A DNA stretch of 64,000 bases from Pseudomonadota bacterium (GTDB lineage Bacteria > Pseudomonadota > Gammaproteobacteria > Steroidobacterales > Woeseiaceae), in the NCBI GenBank assembly GCA_022560695.1, contig JADFSP010000001.1:124001-188000 (forward strand). The letters run 5' to 3'. A program made the position numbers and the translations under genes. The notes beneath the pieces were generated by a model. The model ran no database searches and was not told the origin of the DNA. It was given only the letters and a program-made list of their open reading frames with translations. Positions 42,958 to 52,379 of the stretch are shown piece after piece (position 1 is the stretch's first letter; the number at the start of each line of letters is the position of its first letter).

Positions 42958-44009
42958 AGACCATCCTGGTCGATAAGGTCGCCTCGGTCGCGCAACATAG
43001 CGACCTGGGACATGAGCTTCGCGTGTCGCCGGAAATTCCGTGCACCGAAGGCGTACTCCTCGCCGTGCGTGTCCTCAATAACAAGACACGCTATAACCAG
43101 CTCGAACTGACTTCGGGCCGCATGGCGACCGTGAACCAGGGCGATATCGTCGTCGGCGCGCTGGGACACCGAAAGGCTCTGCTCGGCTATTCCGGTCATC
43201 TGCCGACGGCGCTGGCTGTCGGTGACACGATTCAGATCCTCAACATCGGCGGTGTACTGGGCGTTTGTGACTCCGCCAATCCGGACGTTGGCCCGCCATT
43301 CAATTGCGAAGTGCTCGGCACGGTCCTGCATTTCCCGTATCTCGGCGAGCGCATCGGCGTGCCCGCAAAAGTTGGCGCGCAGACACTCGACAATGACGCA
43401 CCGCTCGAAATGAACGGCGTGCCCGTCGTCGCACTGGCCGGTACCTGCATGGATTCGGGTAAGACAGCCGCCGCGTGCGCCATCGTCGGCCGTCTCCGTC
43501 ACCTCGGCTTGCGCGTTGCAGCCTGCAAGGCAACCGGCGTGGCTCTGCGGCGCGACATACTTGCGATGGAGGATGCCGGTGCGGCCGATACGATGATCTT
43601 TTCGGATCTCGGTGTTGTCACAACAACGGCCGAAAACGGGCCTGCCCTGACGCGCTCGCTGCTGACCCACCTGGCTGCACTCCGGCCCGACGTCATTGTG
43701 CTGGAACTCGGCGACGGATTGCTCGGCGCGTACGGCGTCGAAGCCATCCTGTCCGATCCCACGATCCGTGCTGCGCTAAGCGCCGTCATCTTGTGCGCAA
43801 ATGATCCTGTTGCCGCCTGGGGCGGCGCAAAAATATTGCGTGATCAATTTGATATCGAGCCGGCTGTCGTCACCGGTCCTGCTACCGACAACACGGTCGG
43901 CATAGACCAGATCGCCGAGCGGCTCGGCTTACCGGCGATCAACGCATTGTCCAACGGCGTTGCGCTCGGCGACCACATCGCCAGTTGTCTACACGGTGCA
44001 ACGGCATGA
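42954..44009 (+). CDS. DUF1611 family protein, candidate N-acetylglutamate synthase
   Basis: 351 residues with an N-terminal domain (1 to about 150) and a C-terminal P-loop domain with GTCMDSGKT (163-171), CKATGVALRRD and ELGDGLLG. DUF1611 proteins include DgcN of marine bacteria, reported, as I recall, to acetylate D-glutamate with acetyl-CoA. Here the gene lies between argG and argC, overlapping both stops and starts (GTGA, ATGA), in an operon that has ArgB, ArgC and ArgD but no recognisable ArgA/ArgJ. Acetylation of glutamate is thus the likely job, which is my inference. No GNAT motifs are present. It could instead be an unrelated nucleotide-binding protein. Confidence 0.75.
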   Translation: MKTILVDKVASVAQHSDLGHELRVSPEIPCTEGVLLAVRVLNNKTRYNQLELTSGRMATVNQGDIVVGALGHRKALLGYSGHLPTALAVGDTIQILNIGGVLGVCDSANPDVGPPFNCEVLGTVLHFPYLGERIGVPAKVGAQTLDNDAPLEMNGVPVVALAGTCMDSGKTAAACAIVGRLRHLGLRVAACKATGVALRRDILAMEDAGAADTMIFSDLGVVTTTAENGPALTRSLLTHLAALRPDVIVLELGDGLLGAYGVEAILSDPTIRAALSAVILCANDPVAAWGGAKILRDQFDIEPAVVTGPATDNTVGIDQIAERLGLPAINALSNGVALGDHIASCLHGATA

Positions 44010-45067
44010 ACGACACAATTCCGGCGGTCGTGCTCGGCGCCACAGGCTACGTTGGCGGTGAGCTTCTGCGACTCATTTCGGGACATCCGAATTTTGACCT
44101 GATCGCGGCCGTGTCACAAAGCCGCAGCGCGGAACCGATCGCGGCGGTCTTTCCACACCTTGCGCGCACGTGTAGCGGTAAACGATTCGCGGCGCCCGAC
44201 GAGTGGCCCGAATTACTTCGCGATGACTCAAAGCTAGCGCTGTTTTCGGCGGCCCCACATGGCGCATCCGCGGCAATGATAGCCGCTGCACTTGCAGTGG
44301 CAGACGGCAAAAATATCAACACGCACGTCGTCGATTGCTCCGCTGATTTCCGTTACGCCGATCAGGCAAGTTATGAAGCCGTCTACGGCGTCAGTCATGG
44401 CGCCCCGGACCTGCTCAGCCATTTTCGCTGTGGCGTTCCCGAGCACATTGCCGACAGCACCGCGCAACACATTGGCCACCCCGGTTGTTTCGCAACGGCC
44501 GTCCTGCTGGCAATCGTGCCGCTGCTGCAGTCGGGACTCACGGACAGCGAATTGTTCGTAACCGCCATTACAGGCAGCACGGGTTCGGGACGCAGCCCGC
44601 AGTCAGGCACTCATCATCCGGAGCGTCACAATAACCTGTATGCCTACAAGCCCCTCGAACATCGTCACGCACCGGAAATCACAAGGCTCGCAGCGGCGGC
44701 AACGGGCTATGAAGCGCGCCTGCATTTCATCCCACACTCGGGCCCGTTTGCACGCGGCATCCATGTGACCGTGCAAGCGAAGACGAACTCGGCCGTATCG
44801 ACGAAAGAGCTGCGGGCTTGTTTCGACGCGGCGTATGACGAAGCGCCCTTCGTGGAAATCGTCGACGGCATGCCGAGGATGAAGAATGTTGTCGCCAGCA
44901 ATACCTGCCAGATCGGCTGCGCCACGAGCGACGATGTCGTCGTCATCACGGCAGTACTCGATAATCTCGTCAAGGGTGCTGCAGGCGGCGCCGTTCAGTG
45001 GATGAACCGGCTGTGGCGACTGCCCGAAACTGCGGGTCTTGGCGCCGCCGCGCCGGCATGGATCTGA
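44006..45067 (+). CDS. argC: N-acetyl-gamma-glutamyl-phosphate reductase
   Basis: NADPH-dependent reduction of N-acetylglutamyl phosphate to the semialdehyde. 353 residues: Rossmann start VVLGATGYVGGELLRLI, catalytic Cys in GHPGCFATAVLLA, TGSTGSGRSP and the His-containing FIPHSGPFARGIHVT. The form resembles the Xanthomonas ArgC. ATG 44006 overlaps the DUF1611 stop. The next gene starts four bases after the stop. Confidence 0.92.
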   Translation: MNDTIPAVVLGATGYVGGELLRLISGHPNFDLIAAVSQSRSAEPIAAVFPHLARTCSGKRFAAPDEWPELLRDDSKLALFSAAPHGASAAMIAAALAVADGKNINTHVVDCSADFRYADQASYEAVYGVSHGAPDLLSHFRCGVPEHIADSTAQHIGHPGCFATAVLLAIVPLLQSGLTDSELFVTAITGSTGSGRSPQSGTHHPERHNNLYAYKPLEHRHAPEITRLAAAATGYEARLHFIPHSGPFARGIHVTVQAKTNSAVSTKELRACFDAAYDEAPFVEIVDGMPRMKNVVASNTCQIGCATSDDVVVITAVLDNLVKGAAGGAVQWMNRLWRLPETAGLGAAAPAWI

Positions 45068-45071
45068 CGGC

Positions 45072-46262
45072 ATGAGCGTGTTGTCGAATGCACTCACTTC
45101 GTCGGACGCGCGCGAGCGTGAGGCCGCGACGATGATTCCTGTTTACGATCAGTTACCGTTCGTCCCGGTGCGTGGCGACGGTTGCAACCTCATCACGGAA
45201 GACGGACGCCGCATCCTCGATCTGTACGGCGGCCATGCTGTCGCCGCGCTCGGCTACGGCCATCGACGTCTGGTGGATGCGATCAGCAGGCAAACCGGCA
45301 CGTTGCTGTTTCAGAGTAACGCGGTCGCGCTCGATGTACGTGCCACCGCCGCCGAGAGGTTGCTTGCGGTTGCGCCGGAAAATCTCGGCCGTGTATTCTT
45401 CGTCAACTCCGGCGCCGAGGCCAATGAGAATGCGCTCAGGATTGCCTGCATTGCGACTGACAGGCAGAAAGTCCTTGCCGTAACGCACGGCTTTCACGGC
45501 CGCACGGCTGCGGCAGGCGCCGTTACCTGGCAATCGGACAACTGGTACGGCTTTCCGAACAAGCCATTCGATGTTGACTTCATACCTCGCAACGACGCTG
45601 ATGCCGCCCGGCGCATGATCGACGACACAGTCGCCGCGGTCATCGTCGAGCCGATACAGGGTGTCGCCGGCGCCTTCGACCTGTCGCACGCTTTCCTGCA
45701 TTCCCTGCGCGACTGCACGGCACGAGCTGACGCGCTGCTGATCGCAGACGAGGTGCAAACCGGAATGGGCCGCTCGGGTCAGTTTTTCGCCATGGACGAT
45801 ATCGGCATCGAGCCCGATATCCTGACCAGCGCCAAGGCGCTTGCCGGCGGTCTGCCGTGTGGCGCGGTGCTGTGCACCGAAGAGTTGGCGGTGCAATTCG
45901 GGACCGGCGATCTGGGCTCTACATTCGGTGGCGGGCCGATTGCGGCGGCGGCGATTGTCGCCGTGATCGATACGATCGAAGACGAAGGCTTGCTTGGCAA
46001 CGTTCGTGAGCGCGAAGCGCAGATTCGCGAACAGTGTCTCGTCGGGCCGGTCCGCTCGATACAGGGCAAAGGCTTGTTGCTCGGCCTCGTCTGCGACCGA
46101 CCGGCTATCGATGTCCGTGATGCGTTGCTCGACAATGACATTCTCACGGGAGCTAGCGCCGACCCGAACGTCCTGCGAATTCTTGCACCGCTCGTTATGC
46201 GCTCCACGCACGTAGATCGTCTGGCACGCACACTTGCATCACTGGCGCCGCGCAACACCTGA
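45072..46262 (+). CDS. argD: acetylornithine aminotransferase
   Basis: PLP-dependent transamination of N-acetylglutamate semialdehyde to N-acetylornithine. 396 residues with LDLYGGHAVAALGYGH, FFVNSGAEANENALR, HGFHGRTAAAGAVTW, LLIADEVQTGMGRSGQF and the PLP-binding Lys in LTSAKALAGGLPCGA. The product is the substrate of the carbamoyltransferase encoded next. ATG 45072 lies four bases after argC. Confidence 0.92.
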   Translation: MSVLSNALTSSDAREREAATMIPVYDQLPFVPVRGDGCNLITEDGRRILDLYGGHAVAALGYGHRRLVDAISRQTGTLLFQSNAVALDVRATAAERLLAVAPENLGRVFFVNSGAEANENALRIACIATDRQKVLAVTHGFHGRTAAAGAVTWQSDNWYGFPNKPFDVDFIPRNDADAARRMIDDTVAAVIVEPIQGVAGAFDLSHAFLHSLRDCTARADALLIADEVQTGMGRSGQFFAMDDIGIEPDILTSAKALAGGLPCGAVLCTEELAVQFGTGDLGSTFGGGPIAAAAIVAVIDTIEDEGLLGNVREREAQIREQCLVGPVRSIQGKGLLLGLVCDRPAIDVRDALLDNDILTGASADPNVLRILAPLVMRSTHVDRLARTLASLAPRNT

Positions 46263-46281
46263 TATTCGACAGGAAGAGTTA

Positions 46282-47289
46282 ATGAAAAAATTCAACGACC
46301 TCAAAGATTTCGCAGACGAAGAGATTCATGCGCTGCTGGAACTTGCGAACCGCCTCGACGTTCAACCCGAAGCGCAGGTATTGCGCGGCAAAGTACTATC
46401 GCTGCTATTCCTGAGCCCGTCGCTGCGAACACTCGCATCGTTTCAAGCGGCAATGATACGGCTCGGCGGCGGCTCGTTCGTAATCTCACCCGACATGTCG
46501 ATTCACGGTCTCGAAACCCGGCCCGGCATCGTTATGGACGGCGCAGCCGCCGAACACATCCGGGAAGCCGTACCCGTGATCGCATCCTACGGCGATGCCA
46601 TCGGTATTCGCGCGTTCGCCGAACGCAGAAACCTCGAGGACGACATCGCCGATACCGAGTTTTCCTCCCTGATCGAACTCATCGACACGCCGTACATCAA
46701 TATGGAATCGGCGATGAATCACCCGTGCCAGAACCTGGCCGATTGGAAGACACTCGATGACCTCGGCATTCCGGCAAACGGCGGCAAGTTCGTGCTGAGC
46801 TGGGCGTATCACCCGAAGGCGCTGCCGCTGGCGGTTCCCACGTCCACGCTATACACAGCTGCGAGGCGCGGCATGGACGTAACGGTGTTGCGCCCCGAGG
46901 GATTCGAGCTGCCGGAACCCCTGATGCAAAAGGCCAGACAAGCCGCCGAGGCGGCAGGTGGCACGGTCAATGAAACTGACGATCGGGTGGCGGCTATGCA
47001 GGATGCACATGTCATTTACGCGAAGTCGTGGTCGTCGACACGTCACTACGGCGACAAGCTCGCCGATCAGGAATTGCGCAGTAACTTCGTCAGCTGGTGC
47101 GTCGACGAGCCGTGGTTCGACAATGCCCGGAAGGATTGTCGTTTCATGCACTGCCTGCCGGTGCGGCGCGGCGTCGTCGTCAGCGAGCCAATACTTGACG
47201 GGCCACGCAGTGTCGTCATCCACGAAGCGCGCAACCGCATGCTCGTGCAGATGGCCGTGTTGCATCAAATGCTCGGAAGCGGTTCATGA
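46282..47289 (+). CDS. argF': N-acetylornithine (or N-succinylornithine) carbamoyltransferase
   Basis: 335-residue transcarbamylase: carbamoyl-phosphate site FLSPSLRTLASF, MESAMNHPCQNLAD (HPCQ), and HCLPVRRGVVVSEPILDG. The MDG-AEHIREAVPVI segment, the shape of the C-terminal motif and the gene order put it with acetylornithine carbamoyltransferases of Xanthomonas and the succinyl relatives of Bacteroidetes, not with ordinary OTC. The product would be N-acetylcitrulline, needing later deacetylation. I cannot decide acetyl versus succinyl specificity with certainty. ATG follows GGAAGAG; the stop overlaps argB. Confidence 0.85.
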   Translation: MKKFNDLKDFADEEIHALLELANRLDVQPEAQVLRGKVLSLLFLSPSLRTLASFQAAMIRLGGGSFVISPDMSIHGLETRPGIVMDGAAAEHIREAVPVIASYGDAIGIRAFAERRNLEDDIADTEFSSLIELIDTPYINMESAMNHPCQNLADWKTLDDLGIPANGGKFVLSWAYHPKALPLAVPTSTLYTAARRGMDVTVLRPEGFELPEPLMQKARQAAEAAGGTVNETDDRVAAMQDAHVIYAKSWSSTRHYGDKLADQELRSNFVSWCVDEPWFDNARKDCRFMHCLPVRRGVVVSEPILDGPRSVVIHEARNRMLVQMAVLHQMLGSGS

Positions 47290-48218
47290 GCGTCAATAAA
47301 GAGCGGGCAATCGTCGTCTCGGCGTTAAAGCATGCGGCGCCCTATATTCGCCTGTTCAAGGGCAAAGTGTTCGTCATCAAGGCCGGCGGCGAAGTATTCG
47401 CCGACCCGGCCCGGACGGCTGCGCTCATGGAGCAGGTCGGGATTCTTCACCAGGTCGGAATTCGCGTCGTGCTGATTCATGGCGGAGGCCCGCAATCGAC
47501 CGAACTGGCGACTGCGCTCGGCGTCGATACGACGATCGTTGACGGGCGCCGTGTCACCGATGGTGCATCGCTGGCCGTCGCGGCAATGGTCCTCAACGGT
47601 CAGATCAATACGCGCATTCTCGCCACATGTCGCGATCTGCAGATACCGGCGATCGGCATAAGCGGCGTCGACGCCGGACTGATCCGCGCACACAAACGGC
47701 CGCCTGTGGCCCGCGACGGCGGCCCCCCCGTCGATTTCGGTTTTGTGGGGGATATCGACTCTGTCGATGCGGACATCCTGCACAAGCAACTCGACAGTGG
47801 CCTGATGCCGGTCGTCAGCCCACTCTCATGCGACGACTCCGGGAACCTGTTGAACATCAATGCCGACACCGTGGCGGCAGCCATTGCCGCGGAACTCAAT
47901 GCGGAGAAACTGATTCTCGTCGCTCGCGCTCCCGGCATACTCGAGGATGTCGACGACCCGCAGTCGCTGATCAGCTATATCGATCGTGCGGCGCTCAAAA
48001 ATCTCAAGACCCTTGGCAAACTTGCGGACGGCATGCTGCCAAAAGCCGCGGCCATCGACTCGGCGCTCGCCAACGGTGTGCAGCGAGTGCACGTCATTTC
48101 CCATGACGTTGCCGACAGCATCCTGCTCGAGGTATTTACGAACGAAGGCACGGGGACGCTGGTCGTCAACGATACCGGCGCGCTGACGCCGGCTGAACAG
48201 GGAGACCCGTTGAAATGA
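47286..48218 (+). CDS. argB: acetylglutamate kinase
   Basis: Phosphorylates N-acetylglutamate. 310 residues of the amino-acid-kinase fold: FVIKAGGEVF, VLIHGGGPQS, DGRRVTDGASLAV, LNINADTVAAAIAAEL and LADGMLPKAAAI. There is no C-terminal GNAT domain, so it is not a fused acetylglutamate synthase-kinase as in some Xanthomonadales. ATGA overlaps on both sides. Confidence 0.92.
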   Translation: MSVNKERAIVVSALKHAAPYIRLFKGKVFVIKAGGEVFADPARTAALMEQVGILHQVGIRVVLIHGGGPQSTELATALGVDTTIVDGRRVTDGASLAVAAMVLNGQINTRILATCRDLQIPAIGISGVDAGLIRAHKRPPVARDGGPPVDFGFVGDIDSVDADILHKQLDSGLMPVVSPLSCDDSGNLLNINADTVAAAIAAELNAEKLILVARAPGILEDVDDPQSLISYIDRAALKNLKTLGKLADGMLPKAAAIDSALANGVQRVHVISHDVADSILLEVFTNEGTGTLVVNDTGALTPAEQGDPLK

Positions 48219-49399
48219 CACGACTATGGGACAAGGGCCTGCCCCTTGCCGAGCGAGTGTTGCACTACACCGCCGGTGAGGATCACGTTCTCGATGCGCG
48301 TCTCGTCGCATACGACGTCCGGGCCTCGATCGCGCATGCCGAAATGCTGGCGGCGGTGGGACTGATCGACGCATCGGATTGTGCCGCGATTCGCGCGGCG
48401 CTAACCGACCTTGCCACCGCACACGACGCGGGTGAGTGGCGCATCAGTCTCGAAGACGAGGATGTGCATACGGCACTCGAGTCGCGTCTCACGGAGAGCG
48501 TCGGCGACGCCGGCGCGCGACTGCACCTCGGCCGATCGAGAAACGACCAGGTTCTCGCTGCGCTGCGCCTCTATTTGCGCGACGCAGCATCCGACCTCTC
48601 CAGGCGTGTCGAGGCGCTGCGGGCTGCACTCGCAAGGCTCGATGAACGGCAGGGCGAACTGGCGCTCCCGGGTTATACGCACATGCAGCAAGCGATGCCG
48701 TCGACTGTTTCGCTCTGGTGCGGCGGCTTCGACGAGGCATTTGGCGACGCGGTCGAAGGACTCGACGCGGCAGGCCGACGCATCAACAAGAATCCTCTTG
48801 GCAGCGCTGCCGGATACGGTACTCCGGGTCTGCCGCTAGCTCGGGACATGACGACTGCAAAGCTCGACTTCACCTCGACGCAGTCCCCGAGTACCGCAGT
48901 CCAACTATCGCGTGGCAAGGCAGAGAGCGGGCTCCTCTTTGAAATCACATTGCTTCTGCAGGATCTCGGACGCATGGCGTCCGACCTGTTGCTTTTCTAC
49001 ACGCAGGAGTTCGGCTACATATCGCTTGCGGCCGACGTTACGACCGGATCATCGATCATGCCGCAAAAACGCAATCCGGACGTGCTCGAACTCATTCGGT
49101 CTTCGTCGGCTACAGCGCTGGCGTGCCTGACCGAATCGCTGATGATCACGGCGAAGCTTCCTTCGGGTTATCAGCGCGATCTGCAGCGTCTGAAAGCGCC
49201 GTTGTTTCGTGCCATCGACCTGGCCGTTGAAAGCGTGGACATAATGGCCTACCTGCTCGATGGGTTGTGTTTCGAACCCGGCAACATAGAACTCCATGAA
49301 GAAATTTTCGCCACTGAGAAGGCCTACCGTCTTGTGCGCGAGGAGGGAATTCCATTTCGCGACGCTTATCGGCGGGTCGCGGAGCGCTATTCCAAATAG
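48215..49399 (+). CDS. argH: argininosuccinate lyase (short form)
   Basis: Cleaves argininosuccinate to arginine and fumarate. 394 residues, shorter than the usual 450-470. It has the family signature GSSIMPQKRNPDVLE, HLGRSRNDQV, GYTHMQQAMPST and NPLGSAAGYGT, so the active-site residues are complete; the shortening is mostly at the C-terminal end. Last gene of the arginine operon, overlapping argB by four bases. Confidence 0.9.
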   Translation: MTRLWDKGLPLAERVLHYTAGEDHVLDARLVAYDVRASIAHAEMLAAVGLIDASDCAAIRAALTDLATAHDAGEWRISLEDEDVHTALESRLTESVGDAGARLHLGRSRNDQVLAALRLYLRDAASDLSRRVEALRAALARLDERQGELALPGYTHMQQAMPSTVSLWCGGFDEAFGDAVEGLDAAGRRINKNPLGSAAGYGTPGLPLARDMTTAKLDFTSTQSPSTAVQLSRGKAESGLLFEITLLLQDLGRMASDLLLFYTQEFGYISLAADVTTGSSIMPQKRNPDVLELIRSSSATALACLTESLMITAKLPSGYQRDLQRLKAPLFRAIDLAVESVDIMAYLLDGLCFEPGNIELHEEIFATEKAYRLVREEGIPFRDAYRRVAERYSK

Positions 49400-49446
49400 G
49401 CCGCAGGTCTTTATAATCGTTTGATCCCGGTTACCGGTCGACCGTA

Positions 49447-49623
49447 TTGACGCGCTGCATTCTTATACCCGCCGCTGTACTCCTGTTTTTCCTGATCGCC
49501 GGCTGTGGCCAGAGCGGGCCACTGTTTCTGCCCGGCGACCCGAGCCAGATTCGCACCAGCCCGCCGGAGCCCGGGCAAAGTGAGGCAGAAGAAGAGCAGG
49601 ACAGCGAATCCGATGCCGGCTAG
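49447..49623 (+). CDS. lptM: LptM (YifL) family lipoprotein
   Basis: 58 residues from a TTG start, too short to be listed by most ORF callers. A signal peptide leads to the lipobox and conserved block AGCGQSGPLFLP, then a short acidic tail. LptM stabilises disulfide maturation of the LPS translocon LptD at the outer membrane. A TATAAT at 49412-49417 is a plausible -10. Its 3' end overlaps the likely polA start. In many gammaproteobacteria this gene also lies just downstream of argH, which supports the call. Confidence 0.85.
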   Translation: MTRCILIPAAVLLFFLIAGCGQSGPLFLPGDPSQIRTSPPEPGQSEAEEEQDSESDAG

Positions 49624-52321
49624 CATGGGGGCCCGCTGCGAACTCGTCCTGATTGACGGCTCTTCGTACCTGTATCGGGCATTTCATGCCCTGCCCAGCC
49701 TCAGCAACTCCCGGGGAGAGCCGACGGGCGCACTGCACGGCGTCCTCAATATGATCAACAAGCTCGTCCGCGAGCAACCGGCCGAGCGCATTGCGGTTAT
49801 CTTCGACGCGCCGGGCAAAACATTCCGCGATGAGCTGTACGCCGAGTACAAGGCGAACAGACCGCCAATGCCCGACGAGCTGCGTGCACAGGTCGAGCCG
49901 TTGATCGATGCGGTCCGGGCAATGGGCCTTCCGTTATTGCGTATCGAGGGCGTTGAGGCCGACGACGTGATCGGAACGCTGTGCGTACGGGGCGCCGAAA
50001 GCGGGCTGCACGTACTCGTCTCGACGGGTGACAAGGACATGGCACAGCTCGTCAACGACCATGTCACGCTCGTCAATACAATGACCGAAACCGTTCTCGA
50101 CCGCGATGGCGTCAAGGCTAAATTTGACGTCTATCCGGAACAGATCATCGACTACCTCGCACTCGTGGGCGACGCCTCGGATAATATCCCGGGAGTGCCG
50201 CGTGTCGGGGCGAAGACCGCTGCAAAGTGGCTGAACGAGTACACGAACGCCGACAACATCGTCGCACATGCCGAGGACATCAAGGGTAAAGTTGGCGAAA
50301 GCCTGCGCGACAACATCGACCAATTGCGCATGTCGCAGGAACTCGCGACAATTCGCAAAAACGTCGAACTGCCTGTCACCCTCGACGAGCTGAAGCCGGT
50401 CGAGGCCGACGTTGACCGCTTGCGGCAACTTTACGGGCACTTCGAATTACGCACATTGCTGCGCCAGCTTGATGATGCCGAAGGTGCTGCTGCCGCGTTA
50501 CACGAGCAGGTGGAGGGTGAGTACGATACAGTCTTGACGTGGTCGGCATTCGATCGCTGGCTCGACACCATCGCGGCGGCAGATCTCGTTGCCGTGGATA
50601 CCGAGACGACGAGCCTGAACTACATGGAGGCCGAAATCGTCGGCCTGTCGTTCTCCGTTGAGGCCGGCAAGGCGGCCTATATTCCGGTTGCTCACGACTA
50701 TCCGGGTGCGCCCGAGCAGTTGCCGCGTGACGAGGTTCTCGCAAGACTCCGGGGATTTTTGCAGGACCCGGAGAGGCCAAAGGTCGGCCATCACCTCAAG
50801 TACGACGCGCACATCTTCGCCCGCTACGGTATCGAACTTGCGGGTATGCGCTTTGACTCGATGCTCGAATCCTATGTACTCAACAGCGTCGCCACTCGCC
50901 ACGACATGGACTCGACAGCGCGTCACTACCTGGGGCGCGAGACAATTCGCTTCGAAGACGTAGCCGGCAAGGGCGCCAAGCAACTGACATTCAACCAGGT
51001 CGATCTCGAAACGGCGGCTCCTTACGCGGCACAAGATGCCGACATCACGTTGCAGCTGCACGAAAAGCTGTGGGCCGAACTCGGCAAGATCGAAAAGCTT
51101 CGCGGCGTTTATGAGGACATCGAGCAGCCGCTCGTGCCAGTGCTGCTCGCCATGGAAGAAACCGGTGTACTCATCGATCGGAAAATGCTCGCTTCGCAAA
51201 GCAAGGATCTCGCGCGGAAGATGCAAGACCTCGAAGCGCAGGCGCATGAGCTCGCCGGCGCGCCGTTCAATGTCGGTTCACCTAAACAACTGCAGCAGAT
51301 TCTGTTCGAACAACTCGAGCTGCCGGTTATTCGCAAGACACCCAAAGGCCAACCGTCGACGGCCGAAGACGTGCTCGTCGAACTTGCGCACGACTATGAC
51401 CTGCCGCGAGTCATCCTCGATTACCGCAGCGTCAGCAAACTGAAGAGCACCTATACCGACAAGCTGCCGCTGCAAATTTCGGATACCACGGGACGCGTAC
51501 ACACGTCGTACCATCAGGCCGTTGCCGCAACCGGGCGCCTGTCGTCGACCGATCCGAACCTGCAAAATATTCCCATCCGGACGCCCGAGGGACGCCGCAT
51601 ACGTCAGGCGTTCATTGCGCCGGACGGGTATGTATTGCTGGCAGCGGATTATTCACAGATCGAATTGCGCATCATGGCGCACTTGTCCGGCGACGAGGGG
51701 CTGCAGAATGCATTCGCGAACGACCAGGATATTCACCGTGCCACGGCGGCGGAAGTATTTGGCACCACACCGGATGCCGTTACGTCTGACCAGCGCCGCT
51801 CAGCCAAGGCAATCAACTTCGGACTGATGTACGGCATGTCCGCTTTCGGACTGGCCAGGCAACTCGACGTCACTCGCGGCGAAGCGCAGGAATATATCAA
51901 CCTGTATTTCGATCGATACCCGGGCGTGAAAAACTATATGGAGCTTATCCGCGAGAAGGCGAGCGAACAGGGCTACGTCGAAACCGTATTCGGACGCCGC
52001 CTGTATCTTCCGGACATCAACGCACGCAACGTGCAACGTCGCCAATACTCTGAACGCAGCGCCATCAATGCACCGATGCAGGGCACGGCAGCAGACATCA
52101 TCAAGCGCGCGATGATCGCGGTACACGAATGGCTGACGGCGTCGCGCATCGACGCGCGCATGATTATGCAGGTACACGACGAACTCGTCTTCGAAGTCGC
52201 AACGTCGGAGACCGACCGTGTGCGTGACAAGGTCGTCGAACTCATGTGCAATGCTGCGGACCTGTCAGTGCCGTTGCAGGTCGAGGTCGGCATCGGCGCA
52301 AACTGGGACGAGGCCCATTAG
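49613..52321 (+). CDS. polA: DNA polymerase I
   Basis: 902 residues with three domains: 5'-3' exonuclease (LVLIDGSSYLYRAFHALP, STGDKDMAQLV), 3'-5' exonuclease with an intact DxE (AVDTETTSLNYMEAE) so proofreading is retained, and the family A polymerase (TGRLSSTDPNLQNIPIR, ADYSQIELRIMAHLSGD, MQVHDELVFEV). Works in Okazaki fragment maturation and repair. ATG 49613 (AGGA eleven bases upstream) overlaps lptM; ATG 49625, two bases after the lptM stop, is the alternative and would give MGARCELVLIDGSS. Followed by a small-RNA gene. Confidence 0.94.
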   Translation: MPASMGARCELVLIDGSSYLYRAFHALPSLSNSRGEPTGALHGVLNMINKLVREQPAERIAVIFDAPGKTFRDELYAEYKANRPPMPDELRAQVEPLIDAVRAMGLPLLRIEGVEADDVIGTLCVRGAESGLHVLVSTGDKDMAQLVNDHVTLVNTMTETVLDRDGVKAKFDVYPEQIIDYLALVGDASDNIPGVPRVGAKTAAKWLNEYTNADNIVAHAEDIKGKVGESLRDNIDQLRMSQELATIRKNVELPVTLDELKPVEADVDRLRQLYGHFELRTLLRQLDDAEGAAAALHEQVEGEYDTVLTWSAFDRWLDTIAAADLVAVDTETTSLNYMEAEIVGLSFSVEAGKAAYIPVAHDYPGAPEQLPRDEVLARLRGFLQDPERPKVGHHLKYDAHIFARYGIELAGMRFDSMLESYVLNSVATRHDMDSTARHYLGRETIRFEDVAGKGAKQLTFNQVDLETAAPYAAQDADITLQLHEKLWAELGKIEKLRGVYEDIEQPLVPVLLAMEETGVLIDRKMLASQSKDLARKMQDLEAQAHELAGAPFNVGSPKQLQQILFEQLELPVIRKTPKGQPSTAEDVLVELAHDYDLPRVILDYRSVSKLKSTYTDKLPLQISDTTGRVHTSYHQAVAATGRLSSTDPNLQNIPIRTPEGRRIRQAFIAPDGYVLLAADYSQIELRIMAHLSGDEGLQNAFANDQDIHRATAAEVFGTTPDAVTSDQRRSAKAINFGLMYGMSAFGLARQLDVTRGEAQEYINLYFDRYPGVKNYMELIREKASEQGYVETVFGRRLYLPDINARNVQRRQYSERSAINAPMQGTAADIIKRAMIAVHEWLTASRIDARMIMQVHDELVFEVATSETDRVRDKVVELMCNAADLSVPLQVEVGIGANWDEAH

Positions 52322-52379
52322 GCGCGTTCAGACTTGGTCTAAACTAAATTTATAGATTTTTCAAAGATATACAGCTTGC

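Noticed and set aside
45153-46211. 352-codon minus-strand frame opposite argD
   Set aside because: Antisense shadow; Arg/Asp-rich without motifs, while argD is unambiguous.
46282-47289. Ordinary ornithine carbamoyltransferase (argF)
   Set aside because: SLRTLASF and HCLPVRRG motifs and the surrounding gene order fit the N-acyl-ornithine carbamoyltransferases instead.
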